Shown here piece by piece: positions 10,501-17,122 of a DNA stretch of 35,800 bases. A program made the position numbers and the translations under genes. Positions within the stretch are counted from its first letter, which is position 1, and every line of letters begins with the position of its first letter. Below the pieces are notes generated by a model that saw nothing but the letters and a program-made list of their open reading frames with translations, searched no databases and was not told the DNA's origin. This stretch comes from Longimicrobiales bacterium (GTDB lineage Bacteria; Gemmatimonadota; Gemmatimonadetes; Longimicrobiales; Gaopeijiaceae), in assembly GCA_028280525.1 (NCBI GenBank), contig JANQLR010000406.1, forward strand, positions 1 through 35,800, written 5' to 3'.

Positions 10501-13500
10501 GGCGTCTTCCCCGAAGGTCCCGTTGTGGACCATGACCCCGCGCAGTCGATCGGCCAGCGCGACGTTGCGGGGAGGGATCGGCTCGATCCCGGGGTGCAGT
10601 TCGAAGACGCCGAGCCGATCGCGGTCCGGCCAGACCGCGAAGCCCCGGCACGGCGCCCACTCGACACCCTCCTCGACCGCGGGGGTCAGCTCGTCCACGG
10701 CGATCAGGACGTTGGAGAGGGACCCTGCGGGCAGCCCTCCCGACTCCTCGGTGGCCCGTACGTCCTCGGTGAAGCGATGGCACTGGACCTTCAGGCGGGC
10801 GCAGAGGATCTGGTCCGCGTTCTCCACCCTCAGCCGAAGCACGTTGCCGTCTCTCTCCACGAACTCGATCCCTAGGAGCGGAAGGTCGTCGGGGACCTGG
10901 GCTTCCACCGTGGTGCCGTCGACGGTCTTCACCTTGAGGTGCCACGAGTACTCGGCATCCGCGTGCCCCGGGTGCGACCAGAGGGACGGAGCGCCGGGTG
11001 GCACCACCAGGTGCGCCGGCACCGCACGCGCCACGATCTCGTCGCCCTCGAAGAAGACGTTCTCCCCGTCCTCCGGGCGCGTCCCGAGCAGCGCGACGTG
11101 CGGGTCGCAGGGGATCCATCCCGGGAGCGGGTCGGGGGGAGTCGGGCCCGGGACGGGGGCTGGACCCGGGACCGGGACCGGGCCGGGAGGCGGACCCGGC
11201 AGCGGGCCAGGGACGGGGAAGGGGACGGGGGCGGGCCACGGACCCGGGCCGGGACTCGGGCCGGAGCCCCCGCCGCCCCCAGCGCCGCCGATCGGCAGGG
11301 TGGCCAGATGCGCGAACGACGCCAGCCCCAGCTTGCCGTCGAAGGCCCCGGCGCCGGAGGTGTAGTCGCCATTCCCACGATCGTTGATCTGGATGAAGAC
11401 CCTCAGATGATGAAGCCCGTCTTCCTTCAGCGGGATGTCCGGCACCGCGAAGCTCGACTGCCCGTCGTAGAGGACGTCCCCCTTCGGGTCGATCAGCTGA
11501 AGGCGCGGCCGGAAGGGAAGGAGCGCAGGCGGCCCTCCCAAGAGCGACACGTCCGCGTACCACCGCGCGATGTCGGACCGTTCGAAGGCGTATAGCCGCG
11601 CGTCGAACGGGTCGCCGAGCGCGCCGGTGAAGGGGACGTCGAGCGGAGCCCCCGCGGCGACGTCCGCCGGATCGGGCCGCAACCGCTCCACGGGAGTGCG
11701 CCGGAAACGCAGCGTGAAGCCTCCGGTGCGGGCCCCGGGGAAGTTCGGGGTCGCTCCGACCCGAACCGTGTATCTGCCGTCCGCGGGAAGGCGGAGGGCG
11801 CGGTACGCGATCCGCTGCCGCAGGGTATCCGGATCGATGACCGGTCGACCCTCGGGGTCGTAGAGCTGGAAGTACGGGTTGAAGCCGGGGAGAGGGGGGT
11901 CGAGGGAGAGGTCGACGTACTCGTTCGCGCGGGCGGTGAAGTGGTACACCGCGGCCTCTCCGGGCGCCGGCACCGTGCCCGGGTTCACCCCCCGGATGGG
12001 CTGCACCGTCACCCGCTCCAGGTCGACCTGGAAGCGCCCCATCCTGCCGTGATTCCTCAGGGGGTCGGGGCAGACCACCACGGTGTAGCGACCGTCCTCG
12101 GGAAGGGGGACGCCGGCCAGAACCCGCCCCACCTGATCGGGGCCGAGCCAAGCGCTCTCTACCAGCCCTCCCGGCCCGTAGAGGGAGAAGTGCGCCGCCA
12201 CTGCCGCGACGCGCTCACGCAGCGCAACCACATCGCCGGCTCGCCCACCGAAGACGAACTGGACCGGTTGACCCGAACCGTCGAACGCGCCTTCCAGGAG
12301 GTCCCCGTACTCGGCGAGGGCGCCGCGTCCGGGAACGAAGGTGCAGGTGTGGAGCACTCCGCCGGGGCCCCCTCCGCCACCCGGCCCGCCCCGTCCGCCA
12401 CCACCGGGGGGCGGAATCGGTCGCGGAGGAGGGGGAGGCGGAGGAGGGCCTCCCCGGTTCCGTCGACGAATCCGGACCCAGACGATGTCCGTGATGGACC
12501 GCCGGGGGCACCACAGCTTGACCTCCAGGGAGACGAGACCGACTCCGCCGGCCACGAGCGGGATCTGAACGGAGAACGGGCCGTCGACCCGGCGGCTCCA
12601 CCCTCCGTTGAAGGCCCCTGCACCGCCGAAGTGGTGGCTGACGGTCAGCAGCGTCGGCTCGTCGGTCTCGCCCGAGATGTCGAGCCGGAACCGGTCGCCG
12701 ACCTCGACCGTCCGGTTCGCCACCGGATTCAGGACGCATTTCTTGACGATCGGGGGCGGTCGGCGGCGCGGCGGCGGCGGCGCGGGCGCGGGAGGTGCAG
12801 GCGCCGGACCCTTCGGCGGGGCGATCAGTCTCTCGATCGGCACGGCACCGGCCTCGCGGTCGAGCATTGCGACCTGCGGCTCCGGGCCCGCCTGGGACGC
12901 ATCGAAGCGGGCGGCGACCTCGCGTTCGACCTGGAAGTCGACCATCGAACCGTCTTCCCACTGCCGGACTGCCGACGCGTCGTACCGCTCCGCGCCGAGG
13001 CGGAGGCGGTCGCCCCGCTCCAGACCCGAGGGCACGAACACCGAGACGCGAACGCTCCCCTCCGGCGAGTTCCGGGTCCACGGCAGGAGCGCGGGCTGCT
13101 CCAGCGGCGTCGCCGCCACCGCGACGCTGGCGAGCACCGGGCCGTCCACGTCGGTGACCACGATGGAGCGGGCTCCCGAGGCCAGAGGCAGGACATCGAC
13201 GTGCATCTCCGAGCGCGAGCGAAGCTCGGTGTCGTGGACCTGCCAGCCATCCACGGTTACGCGGAGCCCTGCGTGGAAGCCATCTCCCACCAGGACGACC
13301 CGGCGGAGGCACCCGACCAGCCCGTCCCGGAGGGAGAGGTCCTCCGGGGCCTCGACGGCCTCCAGGGCGAAGGGGATGGTCTCTCCCGTCGTGAATCGGC
13401 CGAGGGAGCTCTCCACGACCGGATCGCCCGGGGCCGGCCACGCGTCGGCCAGCAGGTGGACCTCCGTGTTCGGTGGCATCACGGCGACCGGGGTGAGCTT

Positions 13501-14628
13501 CACGACCCGGCCGTCCTCCGAGTGCGACCGGACCGTTTCGATCAGGTCGCCGGAAGCGCTCCGCAGGTAGAGGTCCTCGGGGTCGACGGGGACGTCGAAG
13601 CGGATCGACACGGCGGCGTCCTGCGGCACGGCCTCGCTCCCCGGTGCGGGCTCGATCGACTCGACCCGCGCCGCCCTCCGATCCACGCGGAAGGTGACGG
13701 CGGAGGACCCGTCCGAAAGGAGGGGCTCCCCCTTCCGCCGCGAGACCGCGACGAGGCCGTACTCGCCGGGAGGGAGCGGGCCCGTGGAGATCTCGGCGAG
13801 ACCTCGCTCGTCCGCGACCGCCTCGCCGAACTCGCGAGAGGGGTCTTCCTCCGACCGGAGGCTGATGAGCGTTCCCGGTTCGCCGCAGCAGAGGACGGAG
13901 GCGCCCTCGATCGAGGCGGAGACGAGCTCGGCCGTGGGCGCCGCGGGGCGTGCCGCAGCCGGAAAGACTCGCCTCGGGAGAGGCAGGAAGTCGTAGTCCG
14001 CAGGGAGGACGCCTTCGCTGCGGAGTCGGCCCGAGGCCTCGGCCAGCTCCACGTCGGTCATGGCGCGAACGGCGGGCACGTCGGTGGCGATGCCCCCGCG
14101 GACGAGGCCCAGAGCGAGTGCAGGGTCGGCTCCGCACTGGATCACGATACGAGCCGCGGACTGCAGCTCCATCACGTCGTCGCGATGGAGGGAGTCGAGC
14201 GGTCCGAAGGCGAGGTCGACCACGTCGCCGACGTCCGCCTCCGCCAGAGCCGACGCTGCGCTCGAACCGTCCGTGAGCTCTTCGAGGAGGGACGCGGCAA
14301 CGTCCTCACCGAGCATCGTTCGAGCGAGCTGAGCCCGGGTCTCGTGCAGGGGGCGGTCCCAGACCTCGTCCCGTCGCTCGTGAAGTGGCGCGAGCTCCTG
14401 GGCAGCGTCCAGCTCGATCCCCAGGTGCCGGTGGAGGATCGCCACCGTCCGCCAGCGCCGGGCGCGCTTCGAGCCGGCGCCCCGAACGGCCTCCCGCAAC
14501 GCACGGGCCGGCATCTCCGCGAGGTCGTCGAGATTCCGGACGCCCCGACCGGCCATGCGTTTGCGGAGGGAGGGTCCGATCCCGTCGATGCGGGTCAGAT
14601 CGAAGCGAGCGCGAGCGTCGGTCTTCAC
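4546..14628 (-). CDS. Giant RHS/YD-repeat protein with C-terminal PD-(D/E)XK-like nuclease toxin domain
   Basis: This is a polymorphic-toxin-type RHS protein of about 3,360 residues. Order from the N-terminus: helix-hairpin-helix-like region (IDGIGPSLRKRMAGRG, about 14590-14430); Ig-like segment (13675-13380); proline/glycine linkers; PPC-like beta modules with the pattern EDGRYTV; an RHS entry block (GLPVIMGRTYYS, about 10480); about 28 YD repeats (9960-6200); RHS core (VRNRWYSPDLGTFVSRDQ, about 5650-5585); hydrophobic Gly/Ala linker (5510-5160); C-terminal domain. That domain has GIDLVF (Asp codon 4879-4881) and ALGEAKH (Glu 4822-4824, Lys 4816-4818), the D...ExK pattern of restriction-endonuclease-fold toxins. 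The frame opens at ATG 14772, but 14 of those first 48 codons end in A/T, unlike the body. The GTG at 14628, preceded by GGTGG, is preferred. No signal peptide is visible from either start. The nuclease call is inference from motifs. Confidence 0.88.
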   Translation of the reverse strand: MKTDARARFDLTRIDGIGPSLRKRMAGRGVRNLDDLAEMPARALREAVRGAGSKRARRWRTVAILHRHLGIELDAAQELAPLHERRDEVWDRPLHETRAQLARTMLGEDVAASLLEELTDGSSAASALAEADVGDVVDLAFGPLDSLHRDDVMELQSAARIVIQCGADPALALGLVRGGIATDVPAVRAMTDVELAEASGRLRSEGVLPADYDFLPLPRRVFPAAARPAAPTAELVSASIEGASVLCCGEPGTLISLRSEEDPSREFGEAVADERGLAEISTGPLPPGEYGLVAVSRRKGEPLLSDGSSAVTFRVDRRAARVESIEPAPGSEAVPQDAAVSIRFDVPVDPEDLYLRSASGDLIETVRSHSEDGRVVKLTPVAVMPPNTEVHLLADAWPAPGDPVVESSLGRFTTGETIPFALEAVEAPEDLSLRDGLVGCLRRVVLVGDGFHAGLRVTVDGWQVHDTELRSRSEMHVDVLPLASGARSIVVTDVDGPVLASVAVAATPLEQPALLPWTRNSPEGSVRVSVFVPSGLERGDRLRLGAERYDASAVRQWEDGSMVDFQVEREVAARFDASQAGPEPQVAMLDREAGAVPIERLIAPPKGPAPAPPAPAPPPPRRRPPPIVKKCVLNPVANRTVEVGDRFRLDISGETDEPTLLTVSHHFGGAGAFNGGWSRRVDGPFSVQIPLVAGGVGLVSLEVKLWCPRRSITDIVWVRIRRRNRGGPPPPPPPPRPIPPPGGGGRGGPGGGGGPGGVLHTCTFVPGRGALAEYGDLLEGAFDGSGQPVQFVFGGRAGDVVALRERVAAVAAHFSLYGPGGLVESAWLGPDQVGRVLAGVPLPEDGRYTVVVCPDPLRNHGRMGRFQVDLERVTVQPIRGVNPGTVPAPGEAAVYHFTARANEYVDLSLDPPLPGFNPYFQLYDPEGRPVIDPDTLRQRIAYRALRLPADGRYTVRVGATPNFPGARTGGFTLRFRRTPVERLRPDPADVAAGAPLDVPFTGALGDPFDARLYAFERSDIARWYADVSLLGGPPALLPFRPRLQLIDPKGDVLYDGQSSFAVPDIPLKEDGLHHLRVFIQINDRGNGDYTSGAGAFDGKLGLASFAHLATLPIGGAGGGGGSGPSPGPGPWPAPVPFPVPGPLPGPPPGPVPVPGPAPVPGPTPPDPLPGWIPCDPHVALLGTRPEDGENVFFEGDEIVARAVPAHLVVPPGAPSLWSHPGHADAEYSWHLKVKTVDGTTVEAQVPDDLPLLGIEFVERDGNVLRLRVENADQILCARLKVQCHRFTEDVRATEESGGLPAGSLSNVLIAVDELTPAVEEGVEWAPCRGFAVWPDRDRLGVFELHPGIEPIPPRNVALADRLRGVMVHNGTFGEDAEEYRFENRGLPVIMGRTYYSMLDYPGSPMGRGWHFQYDVRLIRESGRNVRVLGATGTARDAEYARDPARSNRVVHVVEKTGEPGRPQLDRYPAIIDTFYTESEYSEVIAVHRFANRQVERVREGLHSVPRRRTPEAQEEEILPPDCETFYLLRFKDGTKYRFSCHGRLERIYDRNRNEMRFEYDDDSVPFGPTAVVQTGGMRHRLAYAEYGGAYRIETLESPDGKTTRFTYTSDGNLETVVSPQGPDHRGIERRATTRYGYQGDLLQTVTSPRRHPVVVNEYDGRRIRAQRFGSSRVRFSWADRTVTEARGVRIRYELTPDGAHVASQSILDSHNAPSSANATDSTPPHRRSYTYDRNGEVTRVEDEDGRIRTFSYETTNASTVIGPERWDPDPGVTYANNLAIGNRREEVETGPGGRRVASSFEFELQFNLIQKVTDPRGAITEHLYEHSGTRDGYAGSPTRVRHPKIVSYSGSSAPPDAEDRYHYDVYGLVTKVEKPGGRFTDIRRDANGYPFSTSESGIHTEVTERDKRGHIIRRTHPATGTTRYTQRLDGQPVREVDALGHETIYLYTASGLLEEERFRVVDDFTETPVSSSGAATRRVTRRYEYDSLDRVEREIEDYGGLGLTTRYRYDDDGRLAEKFTPRAEAGDDAAARAVFEYDERGLVRRIVRAPGTPQESVDEYAYDGAGHRTGHVAPSGARTIFEYDGLGRLHRTRLPNGTVVEHAFDDSGNLVEETTTGRAGLHFQGNPNVILRRRRTRFDEWSRPYAEEEEIFELSGGGSTTRRETRFEYDAAGELRKTVRPGRALEPAHEVTTDFDRAGRMTRREDNLGNSVTFVYNAAGGVETMTEVDKESNSSTTHTVVTTYRYDGLGRLTSKAKRGGGAHRTCYDSLGRVRLEIRPDGYRQERTYDAAGRLRGVGEFWDVRDIDTTADPAGAGTSFRYQRQAWVSRRYDRNGRVTRVYRPGHSVRYEYDSLDRMVASWEPASGRRSRRRISIEHASDGRTTTVHDAMGSRIVNYRDAMGSVIARQITRGRNVGGTTYEQYAYDGASRLTMAVDPDNDSYLGFTYDSGDNYRVEVQAIPRLRSTGPGGRRTYGLSHQVSLGASFDPRGYRSGLDVHHAGDGRSSFALSMSSVPASVAIPSAHRAHYYGRDAAGRVTTARVRDAQYEQTELSLAYRGPGSTLIEATLGHRGNLRGHFAYDEQRRLHRISYATGDGRTRFGARLSFTLDDVGRARSQILSDHRLTHRSTDPVVERRSRFEYDNRGQLIQEGLFDGQGTSPLGLTVSTYNRARQTSASVRIHKDPSLVWDYYLGDLLWKTKRYFRSQEEVTFRGDQIRQKDIEMAKVDVDPSLFTRLTGGVWESLPEDRVIFDYDRRGSVKRVRRRVPDKNDPDRRPMRNVVEYTYDYRGRLVETYDRRKAGEYARFGQPLSEPRARYGYDVFNRLIAVGVGALSSRGREILPEFRKTFTRRLVWDREHLVEELEDVGNAGLRGVRRYVVNPANSRLAAFERRSRSDAAADRAYAFFGVATDHVGRPLYLVDRWGDTVEAFEASTRGGWRVVSRARWAPGHGLVIDSGFRFENDGLPVAEQSFTRSQLRFPFEFGGHYHEPVSGMLYVRNRWYSPDLGTFVSRDQVNFSGPAYAYAGSDAAGSLDVDGNVPVLALMAFAGVIAGGLTWSNEPYGDVNWARVGLASALGAAAAGLTAGAGAALGIPAGTVGGFAFELVGGYVIGNALSYASVHAIGGESAMAAVLDEELGVGASLGTGTLITGAITRAARATSRASRASTPPVSTIATRAARLRAIRESIKAAIPEIDDLSGIWRMSWKELDDLGHTVSEVKGTLGMIRRMHDAGWEYVGAIVFNKSGHGIDLVFRKVGTGKNAGRWALGEAKHSKRMSALKKDTQGIRQGSLLFFFTRLSRAIHAGKDVAKAQSIIREMALGQVEYFGYFHRAGKLVQFNPKKFIIRGSMRKSSGNFDIIK
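11119..11285 (-). repeat. Low-complexity proline/glycine linker within the RHS gene
   Basis: Short GGGACCGGG-like units repeat imperfectly. On the minus strand they encode a linker of alternating Pro, Gly, Val and Ala (PGP and PVPGP motifs). It separates the N-terminal beta-domain part from the RHS part and probably acts as an extended spacer. Such DNA is also prone to slippage and assembly error. Confidence 0.7.
12350..12450 (-). repeat. Poly-proline/poly-glycine tract within the RHS gene
   Basis: The minus strand encodes a run of eight prolines followed by PIPPP and a Gly-rich stretch. With another Pro-rich segment at about 12745-12815 it flanks a small beta-rich module. It is a linker, not a separate gene. 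Confidence 0.65.
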
Positions 14629-14855
14629 GAGCCACCCACCGCGAGTGAGACGGGGAACGGAAGGGTCGGACGCGGACTCCGGAGGGGTCGGGCCGAATCG
14701 GAGCCGGCCCCAGCCAGTGTAGGAGCCGCTGCGTCTTTCTCGCCAGACATTTCCGATCGCCCCTCGGTGCACGGCTCGACGCGGCCGAGCTCCGGGGTCG
14801 GTCGGAGCGCCCCTGCCACCGCCCTCCTCCGCACCCGGGGCAAACGCCGGGTGTG

Positions 14856-14877
14856 AAATCGTCGATTCTGACGATTT
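14856..14877. promoter_or_regulatory. Perfect palindrome, candidate operator in the RHS/hipBA divergent region
   Basis: AAATCGTC, a 6-base spacer, then GACGATTT form a perfect 8+8 inverted repeat in an unusually AT-rich patch. A TATAAT hexamer lies just downstream (14893-14898). HipB proteins bind palindromes near their own promoter, so HipB is the obvious candidate ligand, but this site is about 130 bp from the hipB start and could equally control the RHS gene. Looser GACGA/TCGT motifs recur at 14945-14972. Confidence 0.5.
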
Positions 14878-14924
14878 GTTGAAAGTACAGGCTATAATTC
14901 GCCGTTTATGGCGACTACGTACGG

Positions 14925-14954
14925 TTGCGTTTCATTGGACAGAAGTCGTAATAT
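14925..14954 (+). promoter_or_regulatory. Candidate hipBA promoter
   Basis: TTGCGT (14925-14930), an 18-base spacer and TAATAT (14949-14954) form a sigma70-like promoter whose start would fall about 45 bases before the hipB GTG. A second perfect palindrome, TGGCGC-GT-GCGCCA (14979-14992), lies between it and the ribosome-binding site and could be an operator or leader hairpin. The rest of the 14629-15005 gap shows no gene. Confidence 0.45.
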
Positions 14955-15005
14955 TTGACGAGTTGTACGACGAACAGCTGGCGCGTGCGCCAAGGATGAC
15001 GACTT

Positions 15006-15356
15006 GTGCACTTCGATGATGCTCTGCTCGGCGATGCCGCGGTCCTGACCGAGCTCGGCTCGCGCATCGGCGCGGCCCGCCTCGCGCGCGATCTCACCCA
15101 GGCCGAGCTCGCCCGGGAGGCGGGCGTCTCCAAGCGGACCCTGGAGCGGATCGAGGCCGGACAGTCCGCCCAGACCACGAGCTTCATCCGCGTCCTTCGC
15201 GGACTGGGCCTCCTGGATCGCCTCGAACTCCTCCTCCCACCCTCCCGCCCCGGGCCGATGGAGCTCCTGCGGCGGTCCGGACGAACGCCGCACCGGGCGT
15301 CCGGCCGACGACCCGTCTCCGACGCCGAGCCGTGGCGCTGGGGAGACGAGGAGTGA
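15006..15356 (+). CDS. hipB: HipB-like XRE-family antitoxin / transcriptional repressor
   Basis: This 116-residue protein has an N-terminal helix-turn-helix (LTQAELAREAGVSKRTLERI, about residues 34-53), the XRE/Cro fold used by HipB antitoxins to bind DNA and neutralise HipA. The C-terminal 40 residues are Pro/Arg-rich and probably flexible. The GTG start at 15006 is preceded by AAGGA with 9-base spacing. The stop overlaps the hipA start by 4 bp (GTGA at 15353), the usual arrangement for a toxin-antitoxin pair. Autoregulation through the upstream palindromes is inferred. Confidence 0.88.
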   Translation: MHFDDALLGDAAVLTELGSRIGAARLARDLTQAELAREAGVSKRTLERIEAGQSAQTTSFIRVLRGLGLLDRLELLLPPSRPGPMELLRRSGRTPHRASGRRPVSDAEPWRWGDEE

Positions 15357-16663
15357 ATCCTCCGATCGCCGTGCGTCTCTGGGGGCGAACGATCGGTGCG
15401 GTCCACCAGGCGCCCGACACGGAGTACGCCACCTTCCAGTACGCCCCCGAGTTCGTGCCCAGCGGGATCCAGGTGGCCCCGCTCACCATGCCGCTGGCCC
15501 GTCACTCGTACGCCTTCCCACAGCTCGCTCGTCGCAGCTTCGACGGGCTCCCCGGTCTCCTCTCCGACTCCCTCCCCGACTACTTCGGCAACGCTCTGAT
15601 CGACGCCTGGCTGGTCCGGCAGGGGCGGAGTCCCCGGGACTTCAGCCCGTTGGAACGCCTCTGCTACGTCGGCACGCGCGGGATGGGCGCCCTGGAGTTC
15701 GAGCCTGCGACGGGGCCCCGGGACGACGACGCACGGACGATCGAGGTCGCCGCCCTGGTGGAGCTCGCCTCCCGGATCCTGGAGGATCGGATCGACCTCT
15801 CCGTCGAGCTCGCCTCGGGGCGCGAGGAGGATGCTCTGGTGGAGCTCCTCCGGGTCGGCACCTCGGCGGGTGGAGCCCGCGCGAAGGCACTGATCGCGTG
15901 GAACCCGGAGAGAGGCGAGGTCCGGTCGGGTCAGGTCGCGAACGAGTCCGGCTTCGAGTACTGGATCCTGAAGTTCGACGGTGTCGCGCGACCGGGAGAG
16001 GGTCAGCTGGGGAGCCCCGGCGGGTACGGAGCGATCGAGTTCGCCTACTCCCGAATGGCGCGCGACGCCGGGGTGCGGATGTCCGAGAGCCGGCTGCTGG
16101 AGGAGAACGGCCGTCGGCACTTCATGACGCGTCGCTTCGATCGGACCCCCGGTGGGAAGAAGCTGCACATGCTCTCCCTGGGAGGGATGGCGCACTTCGA
16201 CTTCAACGCGGCAGGCGCCTACGGATACGAGCAGGCGCTTCGCGTCGTGAGACGCCTCGGCCTGCCGATGGAGGACATCGAGGAGCAGTTCCGGCGGATG
16301 GTCTTCAACGTCCTCGCGCGAAACCAGGACGACCACGTGAAGAACATCGCCTTCCTGATGGACCGGAATGGTCGCTGGGCCCTCTCTCCCGCCTTCGACG
16401 TCACCTACGCCTACAACCCCGACGGGGACTGGACTTCACGGCACCAGATGACGGTCAACGGGAAGCGGGACGGGTTCACCCTCGAGGACTTCGAGGCCGT
16501 GGCCCGCGGCGCCTCGATGAAGCGGGGACGAGCGAAGGCAATCCACGAAGAGGTTCGATCTGCCGTCGCCCGCTGGCGGGAGTACGCCGAGGAGGCCGCC
16601 GTCGACGAGGAGAAGATGGAGCAGGTGGGAGGAGCGCTGAGGCTGCAGCTGCCCCCTCGCTGA
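15353..16663 (+). CDS. hipA: HipA-like Ser/Thr kinase toxin
   Basis: This 436-residue protein has all the hallmarks of an active HipA kinase; HipA proteins inactivate translation, classically by phosphorylating glutamyl-tRNA synthetase. The N-terminal subdomain (PLTMPLARHSYAF, FDGLPGLLSDSLPDYFGN, about 44-80) is fused in the same chain. The Ser-bearing loop GTSAGGARAK is at 169-178, the ATP lysine region WILKFD at 205-209, the catalytic loop NQDDHVKN at 324-331 and the metal-binding PAFDVT at 346-351. Nothing essential appears missing. The GTG at 15353 overlapping the hipB stop is chosen over GTG 15332 because of the coupling. The natural substrate cannot be read from the sequence. Confidence 0.93.
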   Translation: MNPPIAVRLWGRTIGAVHQAPDTEYATFQYAPEFVPSGIQVAPLTMPLARHSYAFPQLARRSFDGLPGLLSDSLPDYFGNALIDAWLVRQGRSPRDFSPLERLCYVGTRGMGALEFEPATGPRDDDARTIEVAALVELASRILEDRIDLSVELASGREEDALVELLRVGTSAGGARAKALIAWNPERGEVRSGQVANESGFEYWILKFDGVARPGEGQLGSPGGYGAIEFAYSRMARDAGVRMSESRLLEENGRRHFMTRRFDRTPGGKKLHMLSLGGMAHFDFNAAGAYGYEQALRVVRRLGLPMEDIEEQFRRMVFNVLARNQDDHVKNIAFLMDRNGRWALSPAFDVTYAYNPDGDWTSRHQMTVNGKRDGFTLEDFEAVARGASMKRGRAKAIHEEVRSAVARWREYAEEAAVDEEKMEQVGGALRLQLPPR

Positions 16664-16675
16664 GCCGCTGCGGGA

Positions 16676-17044
16676 CTACTCCACGATGACCTGAGTCCTC
16701 AGCTGCCCGAACACGGAGACGCGGACGGTCCCCGCCTCCGAGAAGGTCAGCTCCGCGGTGTGGGGGATCTCCACGAGCGCCTGCGTGCAGATCGCGGCCT
16801 CGGTTCGGTCGTAGGGTCGGATGTCGACCTCGAAGCCCTGGACCTGAACCTCCGTCCGAGCGCGGCTCCAGCAGCCGTTGGCCCCCTGCGTGGTGACCGT
16901 GACGACGAACGGCTCCCCTACCGCGACACGGGCGGGAGCCTCCACCGTCAGAACGGCTCCTTCCAGCTCGTCGGGCCCGGTCGAGCTCCCACAGGCGGCG
17001 AACACGACCACCGAGAGGAGGGCGGCGAGGCTGCGGATCGACAT
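16676..17044 (-). CDS. Small lipoprotein, Ig-like fold suspected
   Basis: This 122-residue protein has a lipoprotein signal (MSIRSLAALLSVVVFAAC) with lipobox VFAAC followed by GSSTGPDE. The mature part reads like a single beta-sandwich: VEAPARVAVGEPFVVTVTTQG, then TAELTFSEAGTVRVSVFG near the C-terminus. That pattern resembles bacterial Ig-like domains, but no named family is recognised. The ATG at 17044 is preferred over the upstream ATG at 17083 because it begins the signal peptide and has GGGAG at good distance. The gene converges on hipA with only 12 bp between them and no hairpin seen there. Confidence 0.78.
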   Translation of the reverse strand: MSIRSLAALLSVVVFAACGSSTGPDELEGAVLTVEAPARVAVGEPFVVTVTTQGANGCWSRARTEVQVQGFEVDIRPYDRTEAAICTQALVEIPHTAELTFSEAGTVRVSVFGQLRTQVIVE

Positions 17045-17122
17045 GGTTCTGCTCCCGGATACCGTGCGAAGCGGACTCTCCATGATCCTACGGGGGCCGC
17101 GCGTGGGGGTTCCCGCCGGCGA

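Noticed and set aside
8312-12151. Second long minus-strand frame inside the RHS gene
   Set aside because: Arg/Gly/Pro-rich shadow; the YD repeats and RHS motifs are all in the other frame.
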